64,000 nt of DNA from Salarias fasciatus (Eukaryota > Chordata > Actinopteri > Blenniiformes > Blenniidae): NCBI RefSeq assembly GCF_902148845.1, contig NC_043754.1, forward strand, positions 21,050,931 through 21,114,930, read 5' to 3'. The notes beneath the pieces are model-generated. The model saw nothing but the letters and a program-made list of their open reading frames with translations. It had not been told where the DNA came from and did not search any database. Below, piece by piece: positions 1 through 25,680 of this stretch; the stretch's first letter is position 1; each line of letters opens with the position of its first letter. Position numbers and translations under genes: made by a program.

Positions 1-577
1 TCACCTGTAGCCAACAGGATATGTTAAAGGTTTATATGATGATATGAGACAGATTCATAAATTTCCTTGTTGCCCTGTAGTGGACTCAACCTGCCAAAAA
101 TGATTGTGACTTTAGTGAAACGTAAGACTGTAAGTAGATGAAGTGCATTAACCATATTCCATTAATGCAATAATTTGGATTTGAAAGACGACGAGGACTG
201 TAATTTCAATAAGAGTAGAGGACGGACAGAATCCAGGGCTGTGCAGAGCTCTGGAGGGAGCAGCAGGGGGCAGCAGAGGACAGGACAGTTCAGGTCTCAC
301 ATACACGTCGATGTGGTGAAAGTTATTTTTTTCTTTTTTGATTTTATTAAATGTTGATGCAGTGAAAAACACACAGTCTAGACCTGCAGGTCTTTAAGTC
401 CTCTGTATTGTCTCTCTGTTGTAAATGCGTACTGAACAATTTTCATCTTATTTGCATATCTGGCTTGTTCTCAAAAAGACTGCTGACTGAAATGGTTAAA
501 ATGACTGAAATTGCTCTTTTAAAAAAAAGGCTACAAACTTAAAACTACCTTGGCTCGCCTGCTTCTGCTTTTCGTAG
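1..577. other. Non-coding flank, no gene recognised
   Basis: AT-rich sequence with no open frame resembling a known protein. The only notable point is a pyrimidine-rich stretch ending in an AG just before position 578, which could be the 3' splice site of the possible exon that follows. Confidence 0.5.
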
Positions 578-786
578 ATATGAATGTGGTCTTGTTTACC
601 ACAAACATCAAGCTGTTTGTGACAATGGCATCCTCTTTACACCATGTGACAAAAAACGTTCAAAAAAAGAAGACAAAAGCTGGGGTTTAGACTTCAAAGT
701 GAAAGGAAAAGTTCTTAAAAGCAGCATACCGACACCACTCATGAGCATGTGTGTCTGTGACGTGTGTCCATGCTCTGAAGGAGGCT
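578..786 (+). CDS. Possible orphan internal or terminal exon, cysteine-rich
   Basis: I do not recognise this product. The stretch follows a good acceptor (a pyrimidine run ending in gtag at 574-577) and stays open for 209 bases. The translation is rich in Cys and Lys, with a C-terminal cluster of the form CVCDVCPCSEGGC. A consensus donor (gtaagt) begins at 787. If that donor is not used, the frame runs on to a TAG at 828-830, and an AATAAA-like signal follows near 864. It could be the last exon of a gene lying left of the window, or a chance open frame. No other exon of the same gene was found. Confidence 0.3.
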
Positions 787-879
787 GTAAGTACCAAAGG
801 CAGAAATCCGTCATGTTTCTGTGCTTTTAGGATGTTTCCAAATAGATAAATATATAACAATAGATAAATAAAAGCCTTT

Positions 880-1850
880 GACTGAATCAACCACAGGAAA
901 GTATTTGAAAAACTACAACAGCAAGGTGTTTCTCCCTACCTGAAATGGACACTGGTATACAAACCAAACTGTCCCCCATGCTGTTTAATCTCTACAAGGA
1001 CAATCTCTCTCAAACACTGGTTAAGACGGGCTGCATGGTGGGTGAGTGTCTCCTCAACCATCTCCAGTCTGCAGATGATCTGGTCATTATGTCATATTCT
1101 GCTGGATGACAGCAACTACTGGGAGTCTGCTCAGAATATGGAGACAATATGGCATCAAGTTCAACGCCAAAAAGAGTACGATTATGACTGTGAGAACTAA
1201 AGAGGAGCAGAGGACTACGTTTCCCACTTTCTATCTGGCAGGAACTGAGCTCCACAATGTGGGCAGATTCAAATCCCTCAGTCATGTGATGAGGAATAAT
1301 CTTTCTGATGATGACCACATTCAAAGGCAGGATTGTAAATTATATGCTCAGGCTAACGTGCTGGCATGCAAATTCAGCACGTGTACTGAAATGGTAAAAA
1401 CATTTTTATTTAAAGCTTACTGTAGGCCACTGTACGCTGCCCACTTGTGGTGTGATTACAGCAGAGCCAAATTTAAGAAGCTGCAGGTTGCATATAATGA
1501 TGCACTGCATTTATTACTGAAGGCTCCACGGTGGACCGGTGCCAGTCAGCTGTTGGTGCTGAATAACGTGTCCACTCTAATTCTCTCAGAAATATTGTAT
1601 ATAAATCTGTGAACAGGCTGGAGAAATCCAATAAAGAAATCATAAAGGTTTTAATTATTCCTAGAGAGAGCAGTGTCAGATACTCATCTAGACTTTGGAG
1701 GCTTGGAGGGAGTGCTGATATGGTCAGTGATGTTCTATTTTATTGTTGCCTGTGTTTGTTTTTCTGCGTTTACTGTTTTTTTTTCTTTCCTTTGTTCTCT
1801 GCTGTTCTTTTTTTATGGACCTGAGAGTCTGAAATAAAGATTGATTAATT
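880..1850 (+). mobile_element. LINE fragment, 3' half of a reverse transcriptase ORF
   Basis: The translation contains a degraded reverse-transcriptase core: SPMLFNLYKD near 975, then an ADDLVI active-site motif near 1074. It continues into the region after the catalytic core (KFNAKKS, LYAQAN, PLYAAHLW, YNDALHLLLKAPRW) between about 1106 and 1612. The frame is broken, so the copy is dead and 5'-truncated. It ends near 1829-1850 with a TGAAATAAAG-type tail, as expected for a LINE 3' end. The catalytic motif supports the non-LTR class. I could not assign the family. Confidence 0.7.
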
Positions 1851-1851
1851 A

Positions 1852-2538
1852 AAAGCATTAAAAGTCAGTAAATAAATCACTTCTGTTCAGTGCAGTTGTG
1901 TTTCTTTATCTTCAACTACGTACATCTATATGAACCCAGTTTAAACCTCTTCATATAAAAACTGCACGTATGTCCACTTGAAAATAGTTCAAAACCTGTT
2001 AAAAAAAAACAAACTATTTGAAACTGTATGTAACCAGTTTGAACCAGCCACCAACCTTAAAAATTTAAACGGCCATCCTGAAAAAGTGGCACTACTTTAA
2101 ACCACAACATGTTGATAAAAAAACATTTTGAACTAGAGGTGTCAACGTCTGCACGTGTAAATGTGTACATGGATATTTTCCTCCTCATTTTTTTTTCACC
2201 AATATACACAATCTTTTTTGGGGTGATGATGTTAGCTGAAAGCTTCAGATAATAACATTAGCTAACTAAATGTTCCCTCTAGTGCAGTTATCCACATACA
2301 TAATAGATACATGCGGTGCAATTTTACATAAATTTAAGGGAAAATAACTGCAGCCACAGCCAGTGTTGCACTCAAGTTGACTCAATGGCAGCTAACAATG
2401 GGCGGAGCACTGTGTCGCAGCTTTTATAGCAAACTGGAAATACTGTTGGGTTGTAAACAGCGTGGCGTGAGCGGGGGAGGAACAGTGAGTACGAAGAGAT
2501 GAGTCGAAGTTCAGTGGTCCACTTCTTTATTTTCTTGG
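1852..2538. other. AT-rich spacer, nothing recognised
   Basis: No open frame with protein similarity, RNA gene or clear repeat was seen. Between about 1940 and 2060 there are loose repeats of 'aaccagtttgaac' type words. Confidence 0.4.
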
Positions 2539-2628
2539 GCAAAAAGGTGCAAAAAGGTGCAAAAAGGTGCAAAAAGGTGCAAAAAGGTGCAAAAAGGTGC
2601 AAAAAGGTGCAAAAAGGTGCAAAAAGGA
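2539..2628 (+). repeat. 10-bp tandem repeat (aaaaaggtgc), about 9 copies
   Basis: Nearly perfect head-to-tail copies of a 10-base unit run from 2541 to 2620, with a partial ninth copy. They produce low-complexity Lys/Gly/Ala open frames on the plus strand that are not genes. Confidence 0.95.
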
Positions 2629-2629
2629 G

Positions 2630-4214
2630 GATTTTCCAGGAGTTTGGCTTCCCCAGCAGCAGCACACAGCTCACAGCTGCCGCCAGCACAACCATGAACT
2701 CGATCTGACTGAGTGTCTTCGGGCCCTTAAATACACCCAGCTTAATAGGGTAAAACCATTAAAAACTCCAAGAGGTGTAAAACATAATATCAGATCTCTA
2801 AAACTATGTTAAAATCCTCCACTATAAACTCATAATATTAACCTAACGAAAACAAAACCCATACTTAAGAATAAACCAAACTAACGACCCAAATAAATGC
2901 ATAAAATCCTAAACCATATCTAAAATCCGTGAAACCACCCCCCACCCATTTCCACTCTTGGTCCAGCCCAGAACTTTCTTCAGTGGTGTCCGTCCTCCGG
3001 GGAATCTTTTGGCCGGACACCACTCCTGGACACAAGAGCAGAAAGGTGAGTTAAAAATCACACACACTCTTCACCACATTCACACACCCAACACCTTGTC
3101 CACACTCACTGCATGCATGCCAACACCTAAAAGAAAAGCTAATTAAAAACAGGCACATATATTGCACGTTGACCAATCTTGATTTGTCATTTGTTTGTCC
3201 TGCAGGTCCGCCGCCACACCCGACCAGACCCACAGACAAACGGCTCCAATAAATAAATAATTTAAAATGACAATCGTTGTGCAAATTCCTTTATGTGCAA
3301 ATTAGCTTCTTAAAGTGTTGTGTGCATTACAAAGTGCAAAGTGAATGAGAGAAAAAGTGTCTCTGTGCAAAGTGCAGTGCATTTAACCAGTGACGAACGG
3401 CCTGTTTGTCACATGGGTGTACGCTGTGTCAGGCATCAGTGCTACCGCCAGATAGCTAGCGAGCTACGTCTAGTGATTCACAAGCTAGCATGAGGGATTT
3501 TACATAAAACAAATATAAAACAAATCGAAGAAATGTGCCAAAACACTTAGTGAACATATCAGCAAATTAATAGCTGGAATGGTGGCCCTTTCGTCTGATA
3601 ACTACTGGAATGTCTTGGATTTTATAGAATCATGAAGGACTATATTTCAATGGAGACAGTGCCCTCTTGTGGTCATATAGCAGAACTGCAATCTCTGACA
3701 TCTCGTGCAACCACGCCGGTTAGATGTCCCAGTTACACGTGTAGAACAAATTGTAAACATTGACATCCCTATTTTGAACCTGTGTAAACTCATTCTGAAC
3801 CAGTCTGAGCCTTTTTCAACTTGTGTGAACAGGTCTGAACCAGTATAAACCGGTTTGACCCAACAGTCCAAACCACTGGGAACAAGAATGAACCCGTCTG
3901 TATGTCTGATGTCTTCAAAACAAAAACAAACCTCCAGAATTTATTGCAAACTCAAACTGCGAGGAGACAGTTGAGGCAATTGGTTCCAAATGTGGGGGAA
4001 AAATTCTCAGAAATACTCTTCTCCTCTTTCTTCTCCTCCTCCTCCTCCTGCTCTGCTCTCCGGGGAGGAAGAGGAGGAGGAATGTGGAAAAGAGGAAGCC
4101 AAGCAGAAAAAATGAGTGACAGAGGGAAGAAGCTCATCCCCACAGAGAACAAAAGCTAAAAATAGACTAAACAGAGTAGAGGAAGAAAGCTGAAGAAGAT
4201 TCATATCAATCACT
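2630..4214. other. Intergenic, degenerate repeats only
   Basis: No gene was recognised. Around 3730-3900 a loose repeat of 'gtctgaaccagt' words is visible. At 4020-4085 there is a short purine/pyrimidine asymmetric tract. Confidence 0.4.
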
Positions 4215-4660
4215 GACCAATCAGATCAATCAATGTCTGTCCTGGGCCTGCTACATTTGATACTATTGATCATAACATCCTGCTACAGAGACTGGAGCAG
4301 ATCACTGGGTTTCATTAAGAGCCAGAAACTGGTTCCAGTCATATTCCTGGGATAGGTTCTACTTGATTCATGTTAATGACTCTTCTGCTCAGACTGTCGT
4401 TACAGGAGTTCCACAGGGTTCTGTCTTAGGACCTATACTCTTCACATTATACATGCTTCCTGTAGGGGATATCATCAGGAAACATTCCATTAACTTCCAT
4501 TGCTACACAGATATTACGCAAAACTATTGATCTATGAAACCAGATGACACTGATCAACTTGAAACTCTCCTGAAAGACATAAAAGTCTGCATGAGCCATA
4601 ATTTTTAACTTTTAAACTCGGATAAAACAGAAGTTATTTGTGGCACAAAACAACTTAAAG
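4215..4660 (+). mobile_element. L2/Maui-type LINE fragment (reverse transcriptase)
   Basis: Translating in pieces gives [15 protein letters not shown], then the conserved [17 protein letters not shown] of L2/Maui-type reverse transcriptases, then a decayed version of the YADDTQ region. The copy is short, frameshifted and truncated at both ends. A related fragment covering the same later part lies at about 44515-44650. Confidence 0.75.
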
Positions 4661-4794
4661 ACAAATTATTTAAACTCGTATATTGTCGTATATTGGCACG
4701 ATATTGTTTTACTTTGACCTCCAGTAACACTATGAGGAACTTGGAGTTTCTTTGGACTAGATCCCTTCAAATTCCATTTGTTTCTTGCACGGGT

Positions 4795-7290
4795 TCCATC
4801 CATCCATCCATCCATCCATCTTCTACTGCTTATCCAGGATGAGGTTACAAGGTCCAAGCAGGGATGCCTGAACTTCTTTTTCTCCAGAGTCTTCCGGGAA
4901 AATCCTGAGGCATTGCCACGCCAGCTGAGAGACATAATTTCTCAAGCGTGTCCTAGGTCTTCCCTGGGACCTCTTCTCCTGGTGGGACAAGCCCAGAGAA
5001 CCTCCCCAGGGGGGCGTCCAGGAGGCATCCTAACCAGATGCCCAAACCTCCTCAGCTGGCTCCTCTCGATGTGGAGGAGCAGCGGCTCTACTCCAAGCTT
5101 CTCCCTGAGTTTTTGCCTCCACAACCATTTGAGCTGCAGTTCGCTTGGCCTACGAGTGCCTGTCAGCTGCTTCGGGAGTCCATGAGCCAACGAGACTCGA
5201 TAGGACTCCTTCTCCTGCTTGACGGCATCCCTTACTTCCCGTGTCCACCAACAGGTTTGGGGGTTTCTGCCATGGCAGGTACTGGAGACCGTACAACCAC
5301 AGCTCCGAGCAGCTGCTTCAACAATGGAGGTGGAGAACATGGTCCATTCAGACTCAATATCCTCAGCCACCCTCAGAATCTGGGCAAAGCTCTCCTGGAG
5401 GTGGGAGTTGAAAACCCTGCCGACAGAGGGTTCCGCCAGATGTTCCCAACAGAGCCTCACAACACATTTGGGCCAACCAGGTCTATCCAGGTTCCCCCTC
5501 CAAGCAAATCCAAGTCACCACTAAGTGGTGATCGGTTGACAGCTTTGCTCCTCTTTCCACCTGAGTGTCCAAGACATGTAGTTGTCGGTCAGATGATACA
5601 AGAACAAAGTCAGTCATCGACCTCCAGTCCAAGGTGTCGTGGTGCCAAGGGCACTGATGGTGCATTCACACCGGACGCGTCCCGGGCGTCGTCGACGCTC
5701 GGGACGCCTCGAAGCTGACGCTTGTGACGCTTTAAACACGACGCTTGACACCGGGTGGTCACAAAGCTCGCGACGCTTGCGACGCTCTTGATGCACGTCA
5801 GTTAATTGGCGCGCAGGAGGCTGATTTCTGTTTCCAGCTATGGCGGATCGCATCAGGAGAGCGGCTTGGCTTTATTTGTTAAATAAAGCTAGACCGCGTC
5901 GTCGTCGGAAAAGTCGCTATTGGCTGCTCTGCTCCTCTCTGCTCTGACTGCAGCGGGGAGCGCTGCTGAGACTGACCGCTTGTGAGCGCTTTGGGACGGG
6001 GGAGGGGCTCACGCAGCACCCGCTGCTCATTGACGACAGCAGCGAGACGTCCTGTCACGTCTCCAGAGCACCAGAGAAGGTTGCTAGATTTGTCGCTAGT
6101 TGCTTTTGACAAAAAATCGTCGCCAAGAGGCTTTGGAAAGTCGCCAGATTTAGCGAGAAAGTCGTCAAGTTAGCAACACTGGCTGGCCCGCATCGGTGCT
6201 CGGATCACTCGTAGTGACGTAGCACCGGAGAGATCGTCTCTGATTGGTTGACGCTCAGCGGCAGCGCGTCGAAAGTTCAGTTTTCCCAACTCTCAAAAAG
6301 CGACGCTCACGACGCTCTTGACGCCGGGGACGAGCGTCGTGGGCGTCGACGCTCGAAACGCTGGAAAAGCGACGCTCATGACGCTCCTGATGTGCCGCCC
6401 CGCCGCCCGCCGCTCCACGACGCTCGTCCACCATAGACTTTGCATAGAAAAGCGCCGCTCACGACGCTTGCGACGCGTCCAGTGTGAACGTAGCATTATG
6501 GACACTCCTGTGCTTGAACATGGATTTCATTATGGATGAACTGTGACTAGCACAGAAGTTCAACAGCAGAACACCGATCAGGTTCAAAACAGGGAAGCTG
6601 GGCATCCCAACATCTTCCTCTCAGTCTCACTGTCGCTGCCCACCTGGGCATTGGGGGGCCCCCAGTCCAGTCTCCAGTCGGAGCACCTCTCCCAGGGACT
6701 CCATGAAGGCTGTGTGCTCTACTCTGCTGTTCGGCCTGTAAGCCGAGACATTGAGGCGCCTCTCCCCAACCAGGAGGCACAGAGATGCAACCCTCCAGTT
6801 CACTGGGGTAAACTCCAACACTGTGAGCTGTGGGCTTATAAGCTTATAAAGAAACCTACACCAGCCTGCCACCTCTCATTGGGTCGCTGAGCACCCTGCC
6901 ATCAGCTGCCACCCAATCCATACTGCATGGTGCCCCTCAGCAGGTGGTGAGTCTGTCGGCAGTCGGGCCCACGTTGACCATTTAGGCTAAGCCTGGCCGA
7001 GCTCCATGGGCAAAGGCCTGGACAGCAGGGGCTCACATTCAAGCCCGAGTCTAGTCCTAGCTCCAGGGTGGGGCCCCGGCTGTACCATACCAGGCGATGT
7101 CACGGTCCTTGATCTAATATTCTTCATAGGGGCTTTTGAGCTACCTTTGGTCTAGCCCATCACCCAGGACCTGTTTGCTATGGGAGACCCTACCAGAGGC
7201 ATGAAGCCCCTGACAACACAGGTACTGGTATAATGTGGGCACTCAAACTCCTCCACCAAGATACGGTGGCAGTTCAGGGGCGAGCTTGCC
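4795..7290 (-). mobile_element. Rex3-like (RTE clade) LINE, internally deleted, split by a DNA transposon
   Basis: On the minus strand the 3' end is a (GATG)n tail (plus-strand ccatccatcc at 4795-4820), the tail reported for Rex3. Upstream, the reading shows the ORF end (VEPLLLHIERSQLRRFGHLVR) joined directly to the region after the endonuclease (SIVEAAARSCGC, TCWWTREVRDAV). The reverse-transcriptase core has therefore been deleted. Endonuclease-region sequence continues toward 6500-6900. A stretch typical of the 5' part of these elements lies at 6900-7290. The element is interrupted at 5658-6495 by a PIF/Harbinger-like insertion. Confidence 0.75.
5658..6495. mobile_element. PIF/Harbinger-like DNA transposon, non-autonomous, 838 bp
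   Basis: The ends are imperfect inverted repeats of about 24 bp (20 of 24 match) with the core TTCACACYGGACGCGTC. The flanks are TTA on the right (6496-6498) and TGA on the left (5655-5657), fitting the 3-bp TWA target duplication of PIF/Harbinger with one change. Around 5840 a short frame begins MADRIRRAAWLYLLNKARPR followed by Arg-rich sequence, which resembles the N terminus of HARBI1-like transposases; the rest of the enzyme is missing. The subterminal regions are packed with short 'gacgctc' repeats. It sits inside the Rex3-like copy and is therefore younger than it. Confidence 0.7.
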
Positions 7291-7390
7291 CAAGTTGACT
7301 ATAGTAATTCCTCATTATCAACATATCTAAATAACTCTTCAAGCAGTCTTCAGCTGATTCAAAATCCTGCAGTGTGAGTCATGACAGGGA
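7291..7390 (+). mobile_element. Short L2/Maui LINE fragment
   Basis: About 100 bases match the part of the teleost L2 consensus that encodes the YCNSLL...LQLIQNAAARVLTR region. Words such as actatagtaattcc and cagctgattcaaaatcctgc are visible. It is truncated on both sides. Confidence 0.5.
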
Positions 7391-7699
7391 TTTGTAATAT
7401 AAGCTTTAGTATTAGCAGGATCACCATTAATATCAGTAATAATATCATTGATAATATCTTCAGCATTAGCAGCAGTAATGAAAGTATTAGAAAATATCAA
7501 CTTACGACTGTTAGCCATATTAACATTTTCGTGAGAGACTATTAACATTAGTATTATCAGTATTGTATTAACAGTACTGCAGTTTCTGCAGCTGATGGTT
7601 TTCTGAGTTTGAGCTCAGATGGGGGATGCAGTTACCATGGAGATGCTGTGACTGTGTGTGTGTGGCTCAGAGCCAGCCTGTGATTGGCTGTAGAAACAG

Positions 7700-7722
7700 T
7701 GGGTGGGTGGGTCTCTCTCTCG

Positions 7723-7787
<65 letters not shown>

Positions 7788-8170
7788 TCTCTCTTTCTTG
7801 CTCACTCTCCTCTCTCTCTCACTCTGTCTCTTACTCTCTCACTCTCTCTCTCCCTCTCTCACTCGCTCTCTCTCTCTCTCTCTGTCCCTCTCTCGCTCTC
7901 TCTTTCTCTCACTCTCTCTCTCCCTCACTCGCTTGCTCGCTCTCTCACTCCCTCTCTCTATCTCTTTCGATCTCTCTCTCTCGCTCTCTCTCTCCCTCTG
8001 TCTCGGATGAGGACAGAGAAACGAAGAGTCGCAGCTCTTCCTCCTCACTTCTCTCTCCATCCTCCCTCCATCTTCCTCTTCCTCCTCCTCCTCCTCCTCC
8101 TCCTCCTCTCCTCTTCTCCTCCTCCGTCCAAACTCTCTGCTGCTGCTGCTTCTTCCTTTCCATCCCTCTG
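7700..8170 (+). repeat. Pyrimidine-rich (CT)n tract in the camk2a 5' region
   Basis: A nearly uninterrupted pyrimidine strand of about 470 bases has a pure (CT)n core at about 7725-7785, (CCT)n from about 8080 to 8130, and a short CTG run near 8140. It ends about 110 bases before the camk2a start codon, so it lies in the promoter or 5' UTR. Its Ser/Leu-only open frames in all three phases are artefacts. Confidence 0.9.
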
Positions 8171-8284
8171 ACACACACACAGCTCCAACTCTCGGCTTTC
8201 TTCATCACCACCACCACATCCTCATCCTCCCCAGAGGACCACAGGGAGCCCCCTGACCCCTCGCCCTCACCCCACCGGGTCACC

Positions 8285-21626
<13,342 letters not shown>

Positions 21627-22533
21627 CTTCCAAAGTGGGCGGGGCTTTGAAAGAGGCCACCGTCGCCATGACAACAGATTGATTGACTGCAGCGGGGCGT
21701 CAAGCACCAACTTATCAGAGGAGACGGAAAGCTTCACCAATCCGACCAATCGGCTCCATCCTCTCTGCTCGTCTGGGCTTCACATTGGCCACGCCCCCTT
21801 GTTTCATCGGCCAATCAGCTGTGGAAACCTTGTATCTCCGGCTTCTCTCTGCAGGTTGAAACCTGTGCCACGCTGTCACTTGGTTCATTGGTCGTTGCCA
21901 CTGCGCCCCCCTGTGGACACAATTGGAACTTCTTCTGTTCCGGAGACAATTAGCTTCTTAGCTTAGCATAAGTTTGCACTCTGCGTTCTCATTTTGGGGA
22001 GATACAAGTTTTCCAGACTGACAATAGATTAAATGTTAAAGCAAGCCAATTGCATTGGTGTTGCCATGGCAACTGATATGTTTTTAAGACCAACTATCTC
22101 ACTGATCAACAAAGAAATAACATTAGCAATATTTAAACCATGAAATACTCCCATTTCTGAATATTATTTGATCAAGTCTGGCTTGCGAATGAATTTCGAA
22201 ACGTACAAGCATCTTTCAGTATGTTTATCTTTTGATTGAACAACTGAGATAGTTGGTTCTGAAACCATCAGCTCTGATTACTTCTCTCTTTCTGATTCAT
22301 AGTAATAAAAGTACAAATGAGGATGTTTCAAGGTGTGCGAGCCGTGCAGATTACCGTGGTTACCAAGGTTGCCGCGGCTACCGAGGTCCGGCTGTGCGAC
22401 GCTCGTCCCTCTGCTTCCATCAGTCTCGGAGAGCTCCAGAAGCTTCCAGCTCTCTCTGGCCTGCAATCTTCCACAAACCACTGCCACGCCTACCGCCAAC
22501 CTTTGACCCCGCCCCCAACACGTAACACCCCCA

Positions 22534-22578
<45 letters not shown>

Positions 22579-25500
22579 CAGGTGCACTAACGAGCTGCTT
22601 GACTGTCTCCTCCAATCAGACGAGTTTCAGAAGGAAGGAAATAACTTGAGACGTCTCAGAGTAAAACCCAATATGCAAAAAAAATTGGCAGTGACACTCA
22701 GGACAGCCAATCAGAATCATCGATTCCTCTTATCACGGCGACGCTACGGAGTCCCAGCGGAGACAAAATGAAGGGGGCTGTTTCCATCTCAAATAACACC
22801 TAAATATTTTTATTGTAAAAAGTAAAATAGAGTAACCGTCGATGCTTCTAGCCGTGTTTGAGGTTCATATTCAGTATTTTTAGGTAGAAAAACAGCAAAC
22901 TGAAGTAGAAACTGTGTAAAATATTAGATGATGCTGTTTTTGTCTCCGGTGAGCCTCCGTACAGTCAAATGTTTACAGGCTGCTGGAGTTTGTTTCTCTG
23001 ATTTTAGTTGCTGAGTTTGAAACGAAACAGCAGCTGGGGGTGAGGGTGGCGGTGGTGAAGGCGGTGGTGAAGGCGGTGGTGGCGGTGTCGCCGTCCATCC
23101 TGTGTGTGTGGATTGGTGCCGGGAGCGCTCCTGTTTCTTCCTGCTGGTGTTTCTTCGTGTACAGATTAGGATTTGGTGGTTTTTCTGCATGCTGGACTTT
23201 GTGTTATGTGTTTTCCGATCAGTTTCGCCGAATTCCCGCTCTGCAGACATGCTAGCTTTGTTTGCATCATTAGCATTCCTCACTGAGAGTGCCGCGAGCT
23301 AACGGAACCCCGTGCCGCTCCGACTTTGATATTTTACAACTTTTAAGCAAATGTGTTTCATCTTCAGAGCTTCGAGCAGCTTTTTACCGTCAGGAGAATG
23401 TAGAACTTTGTACAATCAGATTCTTACCACATTATTAACATTATTATGAATATATATATATATATATATATTGTTGCTATGAATATTATTATTGTTATTA
23501 TTCTGGATTTCTGGCGTTTGAGAGCTTTGTGATGTGAGATTGGACTTGCAGTGCTAGCGTAGACAACACGCTGTGGACCGCTAGCTTTCTTCCTTTGTTG
23601 GTACGATGTGATTTTAGTGTGCGACTGCCTGTTCAATGTGTTAGCCTCCGCGCTGCTAATGCTAAGCTGTCTGTGGTTTTTCTCTCGCCGAGACTCGAGG
23701 AGGCCGAAAACGCCCAGAGCACCACCCGTCGATACTTCAGGTCACGCATGTCGGAGACTGAAAGCAATAAGTGCAGTAAACCTTCATCGTCATGGTTTAA
23801 ATTCCCGACAAAAGTTCTAAATTAATTATTGTTCATTTGAACACACTAGACTCCGCGTCATTCCGCTAATGGAACGTTCACTGATCAGAGGAGAACCGCT
23901 GTGAGCAGGAAGTCGTGTTTGACATTTCATTTGTTTTATTACTGAACCTTCATCCCTTTAGCCTCTGGTTCTTTTTTGGTTTTACGTGAATCTTCACCTG
24001 AAACATCTCACTCGATGCTACGTTACTTCTTTATGTCTTCTTCCTTTTTTTTTTTTTTTTCTTAGTCATGCTTGTTGTTGGCTTGATTTGGGAATCGAAC
24101 GCATTTCAAAGTTGTGCTCTCATTCCCATTTCGGATAAATGTTAACATAAAAACACCTCTGCTGTCATCTTTACTCCCACCACTAGAGGGAGGCATACCT
24201 CTGGCCTGCTGGCTGATGGTCCTGCAGCTGTGGACACTGTGGTCCCACAGATGAAGGATGCTGCGGTTCCACAGGTTCTGGACGTTCTCGGCCTCCTCAG
24301 TCGGGACTCCCAGCGAATGTTTTCTACGACATACTTTTCCGACAGCTGAACGTATTTCTGCTGAAACGTCTCCTCTTTGGTGTTTTCTGCTTGAAAGTGA
24401 AGAATTGTGTATTGATCTGATGTTCAGTGGGCGTGGCTTCATTCTTACCTCGACCAATCCAAAGCAGCCACTTTTATTTCATCAGCGTGACGCAAACAGA
24501 CAGACGGTGGGCACCATTAACCCACTAACAAGGAATTTCTTACAATTTTGTCAATTACCTTTTGAAGAAACCAAACTAGTAAAATTGTTCTCAAAAAATT
24601 GATATCACATTTCATTAATAAGAATTTATGGTAACACTAAAATATCAAATAGCTTTGTTGTTCTGTTGCTCTGTTTTTCAATACTTATTTATCTAAATAC
24701 TTAATATCACTATTATGATTATTATTTTTGTTTATTAGAATTTTTACAATTTAAAATGTGACTTTTTACTGTGAAACCTTGAAATATTTAAATCAAATTC
24801 TAATAAATGTTGAACAAAAATTGGAATTTTTTTTAATTGTGTTAAGGTTTATCTGAATATGGATTATCACATTTGTCTCATATTACCTAAATGTTTCCGA
24901 ACAATCAAAATTTTTAAAACTAGTTAGATTTACAGTAAAATAAAATATAAAAATGATAATTCTGTCATCATTTTGAAGATTTTTAATGTCTTTCTTAATA
25001 TCTCTTACCTTTTTTAACTTCATAAAACGTATAGCCTATTTATCAAAATGAATGTCAAAGAAACATGAAACCACTGCAGTTAAAAAAGAATGTATTAAAT
25101 TGTCTTTTATTTAAACACACTTTCTTTAAATTTTTATCAGATTTTTTTTTTTTTTTTTTGGGAACTTTAAACGTTCTGTTCAGACACTTTCCAAACAATT
25201 TTCAGAGGGGACTTAGATTATTATGGTCATTGTTTTCAAAGATTAACTAAAAAAAGGACTTTCCATACAAGTGACGTACAAATATATCTGAATTCACAGA
25301 TGGAACTCGTCTCTGAGAGCTAAAAATCAAACGCTATGTTGTAAAACTGATGTTTTCTTGCACTTTCAAATCTAATGAAACTTGCAGTTTGTTTGTGAGT
25401 GACTGAATGTCCTCCTCCGGCCGTCTGTCTGTGGTCAGCTCATCGCTCTGCACACTCAGTAATCAGTAATCAGTAATCAGTAATGAGTAATCCTCCTCCT

Positions 25501-25680
25501 GTGATGATGATGTTGTGTATTGATGCTGCATGCTGCTTCGTTCCTGTGAGAGAGGCCGCACTCTACTTCTACTCTACTTTTACTTTACCACTCTACTCCT
25601 CCTCCTCTCCCTTCTTCTACTACTTCTTCTTCTTGATTGTGTTCCAGGTGTTTCTGTAAATAAACTCTGAGGTGGACAAA
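21627..25680 (+). other. camk2a: camk2a 3' UTR and polyadenylation region
   Basis: No coding exon lies between the camk2a stop and rps14 exon 1. A long 3' UTR is normal for CAMK2A, whose message is transported to dendrites. A good AATAAA lies at about 25658-25663 after an AT-rich stretch. The segment holds a (CA)n at about 22536-22575, a (TA)n near 23452-23472 and poly(T) runs near 24047 and 25141. The true end is inferred; earlier sites are possible. Confidence 0.5.

Noticed and set aside
2539-2628. Regular repeats resembling a CRISPR array
   Set aside because: The 10-base units are directly adjacent with no spacers, and the host is a vertebrate.
5038-5718. 226-codon plus-strand open frame
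   Set aside because: It is antisense to the Rex3-like coding region, which explains it.
22253-22649. Open frames in the camk2a 3' region
   Set aside because: No similarity, and they overlap low-complexity (CA)n; treated as 3' UTR.
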